11,182 nt of DNA from assembly GCA_910579655.1 (NCBI GenBank), contig CAJTVE010000081.1, positions 1 through 11,182 on the forward strand. Reading direction: 5' to 3'. This DNA comes from an uncultured Allobaculum sp. (lineage in GTDB: Bacteria > Bacillota_I > Bacilli_A > Erysipelotrichales > Erysipelotrichaceae). This document shows positions 1 through 6,478 of this stretch, in pieces. Each line of letters opens with the position of its first letter. Position 1 is the stretch's first letter. The translations under genes were made by a program, and so were the position numbers. Below the pieces are notes generated by a model that saw only the letters and a list, made by a program, of their open reading frames with translations, was not told where the DNA came from and did not search any database.

Positions 1-58
1 GAGGAACCAGCCGTAGGGATTCTAGGGCAGCTTCATTTTATCCGTATAGCTGGATTAG

Positions 59-298
59 CTAAAAATAGGCTACGGTGTAGGGCATATCGGTCAAAATTTC
101 CATGGTGTCGCAGCAGCGTTCGGAAGTGGAACTATAGGCGTGATCGAAGTCGAGACCTAAAGAGTCAATGTACTTTTTGGAGTAGCGGGCCTGTTCGATT
201 CCCAGTGGGGTCAGCGGAGAATCGGTCCATCCCTGAACGCGTTTGCGCTCATTAAATACTGTCTGGCCATGACGCATGGCTACCATTGTCTTTTTCAT
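59..298 (-). pseudogene. Truncated histidine phosphatase / phosphoglycerate mutase family fragment
   Basis: This encodes the N-terminal 79 residues of a histidine phosphatase superfamily (phosphoglycerate mutase-like) protein. The RHG signature is at residues 9-11 (MRHGQT), where His10 would be the phosphorylated nucleophile. The downstream GWTDSPLTPLG and SSTSERCCDT segments are typical of the family. Family members usually run to about 200 residues and need a second catalytic His in the C-terminal half, which is absent. The reading frame ends in TAG at 59-61, and all three frames hit stops in the remaining 58 bases, so a single visible frameshift does not restore it. The start is set at 298 because AAAGGAAAA sits just upstream; the frame stays open further upstream, but that part is low-complexity and unlike any protein I know. 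It lies downstream of the MerR gene on the same strand. It is probably a decayed gene; a short functional protein is unlikely. Confidence 0.7.
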
Positions 299-312
299 GA
301 TTTTCCTTTCTT

Positions 313-356
313 TGTCTTTCGTTTTGTCTTTCGTTTTGTCTTTCGTTTTATCTTTA
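313..356. repeat. 12-bp tandem repeat, three full copies plus a partial one
   Basis: The unit TGTCTTTCGTTT occurs perfectly at 313-324, 325-336 and 337-348, followed by a diverged partial copy at 349-356. It lies immediately upstream of the ribosome binding site of the phosphatase fragment, in its presumed untranslated leader. The unit is a multiple of three, so the upstream frame stays open through it, reading as a Lys-Asp-Lys-Thr repeat. It looks like a slippage-prone microsatellite; a regulatory role is unproven. Confidence 0.85.
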
Positions 357-522
357 CAGGGTTCGGATGGGTTCTGATGCATCCTTTCTGCAAAAGGGGA
401 GTAGTGGAAAAGCGGTGAGAAGCAGCAAAGAAGCAGAAGCTGTAAAGAAATTGCAGGGGAGAATGCGGTGAAAAGAGTGTTCACCGCCAAGCTCCATCAG
501 GATGAATCAGACTTACAAGTTA

Positions 523-551
523 AATTTTTGTGATTTATAAAAACTTGTCAA
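523..551 (-). promoter_or_regulatory. Possible promoter for the phosphatase fragment
   Basis: On the minus strand a perfect -35 hexamer TTGACA lies at 551-546, followed at 17 bases by the A+T-rich AAAATT (528-523), a weak -10. The -35 is embedded in a nearly palindromic CTTGTCAAG. It points toward the phosphatase fragment, leaving a long leader that contains the 12-bp repeats. Only the -35 is convincing. Confidence 0.35.
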
Positions 552-651
552 GATAGTTTTTACCTGAGCAAGGGCCGTAAAAAAGAGCGAGGATCAGGAG
601 CAAATTTGGAATAGAGAGCTGACTAGGATAGGGAGCGGAAATTTCGGCCGC

Positions 652-1083
652 TCAATGTCCGAAATGTTCACTGGGTGAGTTTTCAAGTTGATCTGCCGCA
701 ATCAGATTGCTGAGGTAGGGGCGCTTGCCATCAAGAACATCCTGATAGAAGTCCTGTTTCCAGTCGATGTAGTCAATGCTGGACTGCACTTCTTTCATCT
801 GTTCGAGCAGGGCATCGCGTTTCTGGTCGAGAAATTTCTGACGTTTGGGAATGGTGGATGGTCCTTCAAGGCACATTTCAAGGTAGTCTTTCATTTCCTG
901 AATGCTCATCCCGCAGCGTTTGAGGCAGGTGAGATCCTTGATCCATTTGACATCGCGTTCATCGAAGATCCGGCGATTGTTGTGGTCGCGTTTGACGTTG
1001 GGGACAAGGCCTTCATTGCAGTAATACTTCAAAGTCTGATAAGACATGTTGGCTTCCTGGCAGACTTGTTTCATGGTAAACAT
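652..1083 (-). CDS. MerR-family transcriptional regulator (AdhR-like)
   Basis: This is a 143-residue DNA-binding regulator. Residues 1-70 form the MerR winged-helix domain: MFTMKQVCQEANMSYQTLKYY is the helix-turn-helix, EGLVP the first wing turn, and NNRRIFDERDV the second recognition part. A long helix (about 75-120) follows, which in MerR proteins makes the antiparallel dimer coiled coil. The short C-terminal tail lacks the metal-binding loop of MerR/CueR. Cys53 and Cys57 fall where AdhR-type, aldehyde-sensing MerR proteins carry a reactive cysteine; assigning that role here is inference. AGGAGG at 1095-1090 sits 6 bases before the ATG. The gene is divergent from an iron alcohol dehydrogenase with a MerR-type palindromic promoter between them, so it most likely activates that dehydrogenase and perhaps itself. 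The inducer cannot be read from the sequence. Confidence 0.9.
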   Translation of the reverse strand: MFTMKQVCQEANMSYQTLKYYCNEGLVPNVKRDHNNRRIFDERDVKWIKDLTCLKRCGMSIQEMKDYLEMCLEGPSTIPKRQKFLDQKRDALLEQMKEVQSSIDYIDWKQDFYQDVLDGKRPYLSNLIAADQLENSPSEHFGH

Positions 1084-1248
1084 AAACTTCCTCCTGTCTG
1101 ACTGGTCAAGAAAAGCATCAATCCATCCGGTTTGGCAGCATCAGGCAGCATCCTGCGCCATTCGGCTGCATTTGATGCTGTCTGGCTGGATCCAGTTCAA
1201 TCTGAGAATACCTGCCTGAATTTTTTTGGACAAGATGGATGTTTGCTC

Positions 1249-1279
1249 TTGACCGATAGTTACTATCGGATTCTATGTT
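1249..1279 (+). promoter_or_regulatory. MerR-type promoter/operator for the alcohol dehydrogenase
   Basis: A perfect 17-bp palindrome, CCGATAGTTACTATCGG (8-bp arms, one central base), spans 1253-1269. It begins inside a -35-like TTGACC (1249-1254). The best MerR-style -10 is TATGTT (1274-1279), giving the 19-base spacer typical of MerR-activated promoters; TTCTAT (1271-1276) at 16 bases is an alternative. A dyad filling the -35/-10 spacer is the standard MerR operator position. The adjacent divergent MerR gene is the obvious ligand. Confidence 0.8.
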
Positions 1280-1318
1280 TATGGGAAGAAAAGATGAAAA
1301 TCTTAGGAGGCATAAACA

Positions 1319-2506
1319 ATGCAGAATTTCAGATACAGCTATCCTGTCAATGTCTATTTTGGAAGCGAAAGCCTGAAACAGGCCCTGGATCAGGAAAGCG
1401 CAAAAATGGGTGATACGATTATGCTCACCTATGGCGGAGGATCGATCAAGCGCAATGGAATTTATGATGCGGTCATGAAACTTTTAAAAAAGAATGGCAA
1501 ACGAGTGGTTGAATTCAATGGCATCATGTCCAATCCAACGTATGCAAAAGTACAGGAAGGGGCAAAACTGGCCAAAGATGAAAATGTAGACTTCATCCTG
1601 GCGGTTGGTGGTGGAAGTGTTTCTGATGCTTCGAAGATTATCTCTGCCCAGGCAAGGCTGGATGCCGATATCTGGACGATGGAAATGGTTGGCCATAAGT
1701 TTCCGACCGAGGGCATTCCGATGGGCGTTGTCGTCACAGCATCAGGTACAGGTTCAGAAATGAATAATGGTGCAGTTATTACCCATGAAGACAAGAAGAT
1801 TAAAGCGGGGGTTTTGGGAACGCTGCCTTCGTTTGCGGTTTTGAATCCGGAATTTACAATGACTGTTCCACACAGTCAGGTATTCTCTGGAGCTTTTGAT
1901 ACGTTAAGCCATGCCATGGAAACTTATTTTGGCCAGTCAGATCAGGACAATGTTTCTGATGATGTGGCTTTAGCCATCATGTGCAACACGGTAAAGAACA
2001 TGCGACGTTTAGTCGAGAATGTTGATGATATCCAAGCCAGAAGCAATCTGATGTGGGATTCAGCTATGGCTGAAAACGGTATCCTGAAAGTCGGCCGTAA
2101 AACTGACTTTGAAGCCCACCAGATTGAGCATCAGTTAGGTGCCTATACAGACTGCAACCATGGCCAGGGGCTGGCGGTTATTCAGCCGGTTTATTATCGA
2201 CATATTCTTCCAGATGCTCCCGAGAAATTCGAACGGTTTGCCAAAGAAGTATTTGACAAAGAAACCGCAAAAGAAGGCCTGGACGCTTTAGAAGATCTGA
2301 TTCAAGCCTGTCATCTGCCGACAAAACTGAACGAACTGCGCTCGAATGCGACGATCACGCCGGAACTGTTACGTCAGGTTGCAGACAGCACCAATCTGAT
2401 TCAGACAGGTCCACGAAAGCTGACTCATGATGAAATCTATGACATTCTGATGGAATGCCTGGATGAATCTCTTGAGGACAATCACGATCTTTCGTCCAAA
2501 CCATAA
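1319..2506 (+). CDS. Iron-containing alcohol dehydrogenase, YqhD/BdhA type
   Basis: This 395-residue NAD(P)H-dependent alcohol/aldehyde oxidoreductase belongs to the group III (iron-activated) family and is probably cytosolic. The N-terminal Rossmann-like half carries GGGS at 40-43 (TYGGGSIKRNG) and again at 97-100 (AVGGGSVSDASK), as in butanol dehydrogenase and YqhD. The metal site is complete: Asp194 and His198 in FDTLSHAME, His267 in the EAHQIEHQLG segment, and His281 in CNHGQGLAV, the same positions as the E. coli YqhD zinc ligands. Length matches the family. The start is fixed by AGGAGG at 1305-1310, 8 bases upstream. It would interconvert short-chain aldehydes and alcohols, either in fermentation or aldehyde detoxification; the true substrate is not visible. 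The divergent MerR gene and the palindromic promoter suggest substrate-induced expression. Confidence 0.95.
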   Translation: MQNFRYSYPVNVYFGSESLKQALDQESAKMGDTIMLTYGGGSIKRNGIYDAVMKLLKKNGKRVVEFNGIMSNPTYAKVQEGAKLAKDENVDFILAVGGGSVSDASKIISAQARLDADIWTMEMVGHKFPTEGIPMGVVVTASGTGSEMNNGAVITHEDKKIKAGVLGTLPSFAVLNPEFTMTVPHSQVFSGAFDTLSHAMETYFGQSDQDNVSDDVALAIMCNTVKNMRRLVENVDDIQARSNLMWDSAMAENGILKVGRKTDFEAHQIEHQLGAYTDCNHGQGLAVIQPVYYRHILPDAPEKFERFAKEVFDKETAKEGLDALEDLIQACHLPTKLNELRSNATITPELLRQVADSTNLIQTGPRKLTHDEIYDILMECLDESLEDNHDLSSKP

Positions 2507-2753
2507 AGGTCTTCAAAGTTCTTCGCTTTTGAGAAGAATATAGGATCGGAATAATCGGTCCAGATCAGAAGCAGCGGATGAAATAAAACCCAAAAAAGAA
2601 GCACTCCGTCCTGAAAAAGAAGAAAAGCATAAAAGATGGCTGATTTTCGAATAAAAATGCATAAACTTTGCACGTTTTGGAAGAAATTTTAAAAGTGGCA
2701 GTGATGTTGTCAGAATCAGAGCAATACTTCTTGCATCGCAACGGAGGTAACAC

Positions 2754-3257
2754 ATGACTTTTTCTTTTCTGATGGCAGTATTGCTGTATATGGCTGGATG
2801 GAATCCAATGCTGGATTCCCGGTTTGATGGCTGGGTGCGAACAATCGAGCAGGGGCTGGCTGGAGCACTGATTTTTGCAGGACTCTTCTTTCTGGCCATC
2901 CTGCTGGACCGATGGAGCTATACCCAGAACCGGCCTCTTCCAAAGGGATTCACGATTGATTTGATGACAAACAGCAGCCGGACAATTGGCTTTGGGCTGC
3001 TTGCCTGCGTGCTGACTAAAGCTTTGCTGGCAAGGGATTTCTTTGGAATGGCCTGGCTTTCCAGTCTGTTGTTTTACAGCTGGGTATTTTTCGGACTTTG
3101 CTTTCTGATCTTTCTGATTCGCTCTGTAGGGCAGGGCAGCCGATACTTTCTGACTTCCCGGAAAGTTCAGTCCACACCTGTTTCTTCTGCTTCAGCTCCG
3201 GTTTCCAGAACTGAGGGGAACAACTTTTTTGAATCAGATCTGAATCCCTCCCATTGA
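2754..3257 (+). CDS. Small multi-pass membrane protein, unknown function
   Basis: This is a 167-residue hydrophobic protein that I cannot assign to a family. Four hydrophobic stretches are visible: about residues 3-16, 34-52, 76-93 and 97-123. The last two are separated by only a few residues (ARDF). Basic and polar loops (DRWSYTQNRPLPKG around 52-65) and a Ser/Thr/Pro-rich hydrophilic C-terminal tail (about 128-167) follow the positive-inside pattern expected for a cytoplasmic tail. GGAGG lies just upstream of the ATG at 2754, which supports translation. It sits 247 bases after the alcohol dehydrogenase on the same strand with no clear terminator between them, so co-transcription is possible. 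It is followed by a terminator at 3308-3354. No enzymatic motif is visible. Confidence 0.75.
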   Translation: MTFSFLMAVLLYMAGWNPMLDSRFDGWVRTIEQGLAGALIFAGLFFLAILLDRWSYTQNRPLPKGFTIDLMTNSSRTIGFGLLACVLTKALLARDFFGMAWLSSLLFYSWVFFGLCFLIFLIRSVGQGSRYFLTSRKVQSTPVSSASAPVSRTEGNNFFESDLNPSH

Positions 3258-3307
3258 TCATTGAACAGATTCCTTCTGATTTCTGTTGAGTGCAAATTCA
3301 AATTAAA

Positions 3308-3354
3308 AAAATGGATCGGCCCTTTTCATCCTGGAAAGAAGGCTGATCCATTTT
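3308..3354. terminator. Bidirectional intrinsic terminator
   Basis: The arms at 3308-3321 and 3341-3354 form a 14-bp stem with one G-U pair. It lies between the 3' ends of the membrane protein gene (plus) and the DegV gene (minus). On the minus strand the stem runs into seven consecutive U (3311-3305), a strong terminator. On the plus strand it ends in UUUUGAUUUU, which is also serviceable. Confidence 0.9.
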
Positions 3355-3373
3355 GATTTTCTATAAATTTGAG

Positions 3374-4231
3374 TTACTTCGTTTTAATGATCTGAACCGA
3401 CAGGCATCCCGGACCGCCATGCACCAGAAACATGGGGCAGAGTTCATTGATTTCAATTCCGGCCTCAGGCCAGACTTTCGCAAACCAGGCGGCGGCCTTT
3501 TGAGCCAGATCGGGATCGTCGCCATGGCTGAGATAGAGCGTATAGCCGCTTCCCGTTCCAGGGGCCAGTTTCTTTTCAATTTCTTCCTTGATTTTGGCAA
3601 ATGCTTTGCCTGTTGTCCGGGAAGTTCCAATGACGGACAGAGATTCTCCACTTTCGTTTAAGATGGCAACCGGAACCAGTTTTAAGACTTTACCAACCAG
3701 GGCACTGGCCGAGCCGGCCCGGCCGCCGCGTTTGAGAAAGTCAAAGTCCCGAACCATGATGCCGGAAAAATGGGATTCAAGCATATGGTCTAATTGCTTC
3801 ATAATAGCCTGTGCATCTGCTCCTTCATCCCGCATTCTAAGGGCAGTTTCAACCATGGCTTTCTGGGGGCCGCAAAGCGTATGGGTATTATAGACATGGA
3901 CGCGATTGGGATCATCACACTGATCTTTCATCATGCAGGCTGAGGTGTAGGTCCCCGAAAGGCCATTGGCAATACAAAGATCAAGAATTTCATCTTCGGG
4001 ATTCTGAAGCAGCTCATTATAGAGATCCAGTTTACGGGCTGGGCGCGGCTGACTGGAGGAAGGCATGGCCCCATTGCGGATTTTGTCGGCCAGCTGGGAT
4101 GTCGTGATTTCTTCAAGATCTGCAAAGCTCTGATCATTGATGGTCACTTCAAGGGGCACAATGTGAAATCCCTGTTCCAGGGCCGCAGCAGGCGAGATTA
4201 AGGTCGAGGTATCGCTGACAAGATGAAGCAT
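3374..4231 (-). CDS. DegV family fatty-acid-binding protein (FakB-like)
   Basis: This 285-residue DegV/FakB-type protein belongs to a family that binds one fatty acid and presents it to the kinase FakA for phosphorylation, feeding exogenous fatty acids into membrane lipid synthesis. Visible hallmarks are the N-terminal SDTST strand-loop (6-10), SSSQP (58-62, the family's TSQPS region), GLSGTY (90-95), FLKRGGRAG (165-173) and the C-terminal HGGPG (271-275), which in FakB proteins lies near the fatty-acid carboxylate. Length is normal and the protein appears complete. AAAGGAG at 4243-4237 fixes the start at 4231. It appears to be transcribed alone and ends at the 3308-3354 terminator. No fakA is in view, so it probably partners a kinase encoded elsewhere. 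Fatty-acid chain preference cannot be inferred. Confidence 0.93.
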   Translation of the reverse strand: MLHLVSDTSTLISPAAALEQGFHIVPLEVTINDQSFADLEEITTSQLADKIRNGAMPSSSQPRPARKLDLYNELLQNPEDEILDLCIANGLSGTYTSACMMKDQCDDPNRVHVYNTHTLCGPQKAMVETALRMRDEGADAQAIMKQLDHMLESHFSGIMVRDFDFLKRGGRAGSASALVGKVLKLVPVAILNESGESLSVIGTSRTTGKAFAKIKEEIEKKLAPGTGSGYTLYLSHGDDPDLAQKAAAWFAKVWPEAGIEINELCPMFLVHGGPGCLSVQIIKTK

Positions 4232-4562
4232 AGGTTCTCCTTTATTTGATGATTCGTGCAGAAACCGGGCTTAACGTTCTCTGATATTTCAATCGTCTGA
4301 AAAAAGGCAGATCCCGGATATCTTCAGAGTAAATAAGATAGAGAATAAAATCAAATAATCTGGTTATAAAAACTAGATATACTGACAAAAAGACCGGAAC
4401 GCCTGACTAATGGCATTCCGGCAGAGAGTTTATCCAGTTTTAATCAGAATCACGCCTTAAAATAAGGCGCAAACAAAAGCATGGTGCAAATAGATTGGAA
4501 AGCAGGGAAAAGCGGGAAATAGACCTGAAATGATCAGATTTTGAAAGCTACAATGGGCTTGG
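4232..4562. other. Gene-free spacer between RpiR and DegV genes
   Basis: This 331-base stretch has no convincing gene. It contains the RpiR-gene terminator (4385-4421), a short perfect stem CGCCTTA-AAA-TAAGGCG at 4453-4469 without a U-run, and an A+T-rich tract at about 4325-4385 that probably holds the DegV promoter. On the minus strand, TTGATT followed by TACTCT about 17 bases on is the best but weak candidate. Confidence 0.6.
4385..4421 (-). terminator. Intrinsic terminator downstream of the RpiR gene
   Basis: The stem arms CCGGAACGCC (4394-4403) and GGCATTCCGG (4412-4421) pair over 10 positions with one mismatch and an 8-base loop. Read on the minus strand the stem is followed by UCUUUUUGU (4393-4385). 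It lies about 140 bases past the RpiR stop codon, and there is no comparable U-run in the plus direction. Confidence 0.75.
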
Positions 4563-5444
4563 CTATTTTGCATCCTCAATTCCAGAAATTCGCAGCAGTT
4601 CCAGAAATCTGGAGGTGTGAATTTTATTGGCATCGTTTTCTTTGAAGTGACGGGCAAAGCATCCCGCAAAGATGACGTTGAGAATATAGTTGATCGACTC
4701 TTCTGTCGCGAATGTAGCAATCTTGGTGAAGTAGTTTTCATCAGAAGCGATGGTCAGGACATTGCCAAAATGCTGGCGCAGATAATTGTCGCTGGCACCA
4801 GTCAGGACGACAGTTGGAATCTTGTTTTCGATCAGATAGTCAGTGATTTTCATTGGCTCATCGAGCGAATAGTTCCCCGCATAGGAAATGATAATGGCCA
4901 GGTCTCTTGAAGACATCGAACGAACGGTGATCCCCATCTCCTTGGGCTGGCAGATGTGAACAGGCAGCTGGATGGTAATCATCTTGCGGGCAAACAGGCT
5001 GGCCGCATAAATGTTGGGCGAGACACAGAAAATGATGATGCGCCTGGCTCTTTCAATCAGATTGACTGTCCGATTGACCAGATCCAGATCTAAAGTCTCC
5101 TTGGTATCCTCCACTGTCTGCTTCATCACCTGGGCGATGGAAGCAGCAACTTCTTCGAGTGAAGAGTTCTCATTGAAGGGATAATTGACATCGATCCGTT
5201 CAGGATTGTCTTTTTCCTTTTGCAGACAGGCAATATAGGCCACGCGAAAATCTTTCCAGCCCTGATAGCCAAAGCTCTGGGTAAAACGAACGACGGTTGG
5301 TTTGGAGGTGAAAGAAAGATCAGCCAGATCCTGTAAGGATAAGGTATAGAGATCGTTACGGTGGGCAAGAATGGTTAACGCAATAGCTCGCCTGGCATCG
5401 GTGTGGTAAGCAGCAGTCTGCTCGATTTGCTGGATAAGATTCAT
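4563..5444 (-). CDS. RpiR-family transcriptional regulator (HTH-SIS)
   Basis: This 293-residue sugar-phosphate-responsive regulator has the two domains of the RpiR family. The N-terminal helix-turn-helix spans about residues 1-77, with the recognition helix around LADLSFTSKPTVVRFTQSFG (41-60) and the typical GYQGWKDFR after it. The SIS phosphosugar-binding domain spans about 120-265, including RRIIIFCVSPN, ISYAGNY (186-192) and the FATEESINYI helix. The SIS loop, commonly ISxSG, reads ISYAG here, so a phosphosugar-contacting Ser is replaced by Ala. The frame extends 12 codons upstream, but the start at 5444 is chosen because AAAGGA (5456-5451) precedes it and the SIS/HTH lengths then fit. No sugar-metabolism operon is intact next to it. 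The plus-strand gene remnant at 5491 may be what is left of its former target. Confidence 0.9.
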   Translation of the reverse strand: MNLIQQIEQTAAYHTDARRAIALTILAHRNDLYTLSLQDLADLSFTSKPTVVRFTQSFGYQGWKDFRVAYIACLQKEKDNPERIDVNYPFNENSSLEEVAASIAQVMKQTVEDTKETLDLDLVNRTVNLIERARRIIIFCVSPNIYAASLFARKMITIQLPVHICQPKEMGITVRSMSSRDLAIIISYAGNYSLDEPMKITDYLIENKIPTVVLTGASDNYLRQHFGNVLTIASDENYFTKIATFATEESINYILNVIFAGCFARHFKENDANKIHTSRFLELLRISGIEDAK

Positions 5445-5490
5445 AAAAGATCCTTTCAATTGTAAAGATGCGCAAGGCAATGAAAAACCG

Positions 5491-5673
5491 GTGCTGATCC
5501 GCTACATTCCGGATCCGGATCCATTCTTGAAATATCCCCTGCCCTTTGAGTCAAAATACAGAGTTGTACTCAATTATCCGGATTATCTGCGGCTGAAAAA
5601 AACAGTTGCAGATGCCAGAAAAAACGGGAGAAGCCTGCCGCCGCTGCTGGAAAATACCTGTCTGTGGAAGTGA
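5491..5673 (+). pseudogene. Probable 3' remnant of a lost gene, unrecognised
   Basis: This 60-codon open frame ends in TGA 30 bases before a strong terminator. Composition looks coding (PDPDPF, NYPDYLRLKK, DARKNG) and the frame stays open leftward from GTG 5491 through 5449 at least, into the RpiR gene leader. No ribosome binding site or ATG precedes it. This is the pattern expected of a gene whose 5' part was deleted: a C-terminal piece plus its own terminator. I do not recognise the family. A genuine small protein starting at GTG cannot be excluded, but translation would lack a Shine-Dalgarno sequence. Its position next to an RpiR regulator makes a sugar-metabolism enzyme a reasonable but untested guess. 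Confidence 0.4.
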
Positions 5674-5702
5674 GACTGGGCTGAATATCCTTTCTGAACA
5701 GG

Positions 5703-5746
5703 AAAACCGGCAGGATATCACAATCAAGTGATATCCTGCTGGTTTT
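5703..5746. terminator. Strong intrinsic terminator, likely bidirectional
   Basis: The arms at 5703-5721 and 5728-5746 form a 19-bp stem with a single G-U pair and a 6-base loop (AATCAA). The right arm ends in GGUUUUU on the plus strand, and the left arm gives GGUUUU on the minus strand. It lies between the remnant ORF ending at 5673 and the hicB gene ending at 5839, so it serves convergent transcription. Confidence 0.92.
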
Positions 5747-5838
5747 TAACTAGTTAAACGAATTTGAGCCATCCGAATTTTCGTCCATGATTTCATTCAA
5801 GACACAAATGTTACCGACTCCCTGATCAGAAACTTCCG

Positions 5839-6201
5839 CTATATCTTCTGTAGCGCATCATTCCTGGAGAGCAGATAGACGCAGTACTGATTCATACTGA
5901 CTCCCTCTCTTTTCGAGTGTTCTGCAAGAGATCGATGAAGACTTTTAGGAAGCCTCAGTTTGAACTGCCCTGAATAATTATCTAGAGATGCCGGTTCTGC
6001 TATCTTCACGCCATCCTCTAATGCAGCTTCCAGCCACGCTTTTTTGGCATCTGCAGCATTTAGTACAGCAGACTCGAGCGTCTCCCCAACAGTAATGCAG
6101 CCAGGAAGGTCTGGATAATGAGCAACATAGCCACCTTCATCAGGATCAGGAACAATTTCCAGTCTATATGGAAGTCTCATATACTCGTCAATTGTTTTCA
6201 T
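5839..6201 (-). CDS. hicB: HicB-type antitoxin (first pair)
   Basis: This 120-residue antitoxin pairs with the HicA encoded just upstream. Residues 10-65 form the partially degraded RNase H-like HicB fold, with the signature DEGGYVAHYPDLPGCITVGET (21-41) and the following helix. Residues 79-112 (FKLRLPKSLHRSLAEHSKREGVSMNQY region) are an Arc/ribbon-helix-helix DNA-binding domain, as in autoregulating HicB proteins. It is complete and of normal length. Its ATG overlaps the end of hicA by 14 bases, and its Shine-Dalgarno AGGAGGAGG (6216-6208) is built from the Glu-Glu-Glu codons of the toxin gene. This favours translational coupling and abundant antitoxin. It should neutralise the toxin by binding and repress the shared promoter at 6479-6507; both roles are inferred from the family. 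Confidence 0.93.
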   Translation of the reverse strand: MKTIDEYMRLPYRLEIVPDPDEGGYVAHYPDLPGCITVGETLESAVLNAADAKKAWLEAALEDGVKIAEPASLDNYSGQFKLRLPKSLHRSLAEHSKREGVSMNQYCVYLLSRNDALQKI

Positions 6202-6388
6202 GCAATGCCTCCTCCTCTATGACTTCTCGAACCATTTCTACATATACTTTCTTAATCGGTTCATGCTTCGGGATCGTAATAGGATTTTTCCCAGGTTTGC
6301 GAAAGGTATAATGACTGCTCCCGTTTCCCGGGGAATTCATGATATATCCATAACTTTCCAGCACTTTCTTCAATTCATCAAAGCGCAT
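6188..6388 (-). CDS. hicA: HicA-type mRNA interferase toxin (first pair)
   Basis: This 66-residue HicA toxin has a double-stranded-RNA-binding-like fold and cleaves mRNA independently of ribosomes. The N-terminal helix (FDELKKVLESYGY) is followed by GNGSSHYTFRKPG, where His26 matches the conserved catalytic histidine, and by PITIPKHEPI. Length is typical. The gene order toxin-then-antitoxin and a 14-base overlap with hicB are standard for the family. The start is unusual: the only Shine-Dalgarno-like AAAGGA ends one base before the ATG, which is too close, and it lies in a potential hairpin with the ATG (6388-6410). No alternative in-frame ATG, GTG or TTG start exists upstream before a TGA at 6439-6437. 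Low toxin translation is therefore likely. Confidence 0.9.
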   Translation of the reverse strand: MRFDELKKVLESYGYIMNSPGNGSSHYTFRKPGKNPITIPKHEPIKKVYVEMVREVIEEEALHENN

Positions 6389-6410
6389 ATCCTTTGATAG
6401 AGAAAGGATA
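6388..6410 (-). promoter_or_regulatory. Inverted repeat covering the hicA start
   Basis: Perfect 8-bp arms TATCCTTT (6388-6395) and AAAGGATA (6403-6410) are separated by 7 bases. In the minus-strand transcript the arm nearer the gene contains both the AAAGGA motif and the A of the AUG. The hairpin, extendable by a GCG/CGC pairing across a 2-base bulge, would hide the toxin start. It could instead be an operator half-site pair for HicB; the sequence alone does not decide. Confidence 0.5.
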
Positions 6411-6438
6411 CGCTTCTGATAGAGAAAGGATACGCTTC
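6395..6438. repeat. Tandem 22-bp direct repeat upstream of hicA
   Basis: Two identical copies lie head to tail at 6395-6416 and 6417-6438, in the 5' leader between the hicA promoter and the toxin start codon. Each copy contains AAAGGATA (plus strand), which can pair with TATCCTTT at the start codon, so the second copy doubles the possible pairing partner. Confidence 0.95.
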
Positions 6439-6478
6439 AATAGTTTATCCCATTTAGACATTGGAAACCTCTATTCCG

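Larger units (their letters stand above)
299..651. other. Gene-free spacer between MerR gene and phosphatase fragment
   Basis: No convincing gene is present in this 353-base stretch. It holds a 12-bp tandem repeat and a possible minus-strand promoter (both listed separately). A small GAGCGG/CCGCTC stem at 633-653 overlaps the MerR stop codon but lacks a U-run, so it is not a convincing terminator. Confidence 0.6.

Noticed and set aside
688..1101. 137-codon plus-strand open frame over the MerR gene
   Set aside because: It is the opposite-strand shadow of a clear MerR gene and has no ribosome binding site or family likeness.
1132..1413. 93-codon plus-strand open frame running into the alcohol dehydrogenase start
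   Set aside because: It overlaps the dehydrogenase operator and start in another frame, and its end simply reads the dehydrogenase DNA out of frame.
2518..2540. TTCTTC/GAAGAA stem as an alcohol dehydrogenase terminator
   Set aside because: It has no U-run on either side and a weak A+T stem.
2513..2899. Minus-strand open frames of 63-128 codons across 2482-2943
   Set aside because: They lie opposite a well-supported membrane protein gene and an A+T-rich spacer, and have no recognisable motifs or good start sites.
4457..4741. 94-codon minus-strand frame at the end of the RpiR gene
   Set aside because: It is an out-of-frame overlap with the RpiR coding region with no start signal.
5445..5480. 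Upstream start for the RpiR gene adding 12 residues
   Set aside because: The ribosome binding site AAAGGA sits before the internal ATG at 5444, and the extra residues are not typical of the family.
6395..6438. CRISPR array from the 22-bp repeats (or the 12-bp repeats at 313)
   Set aside because: Both are head-to-tail tandem repeats without spacers, and no cas gene is present.
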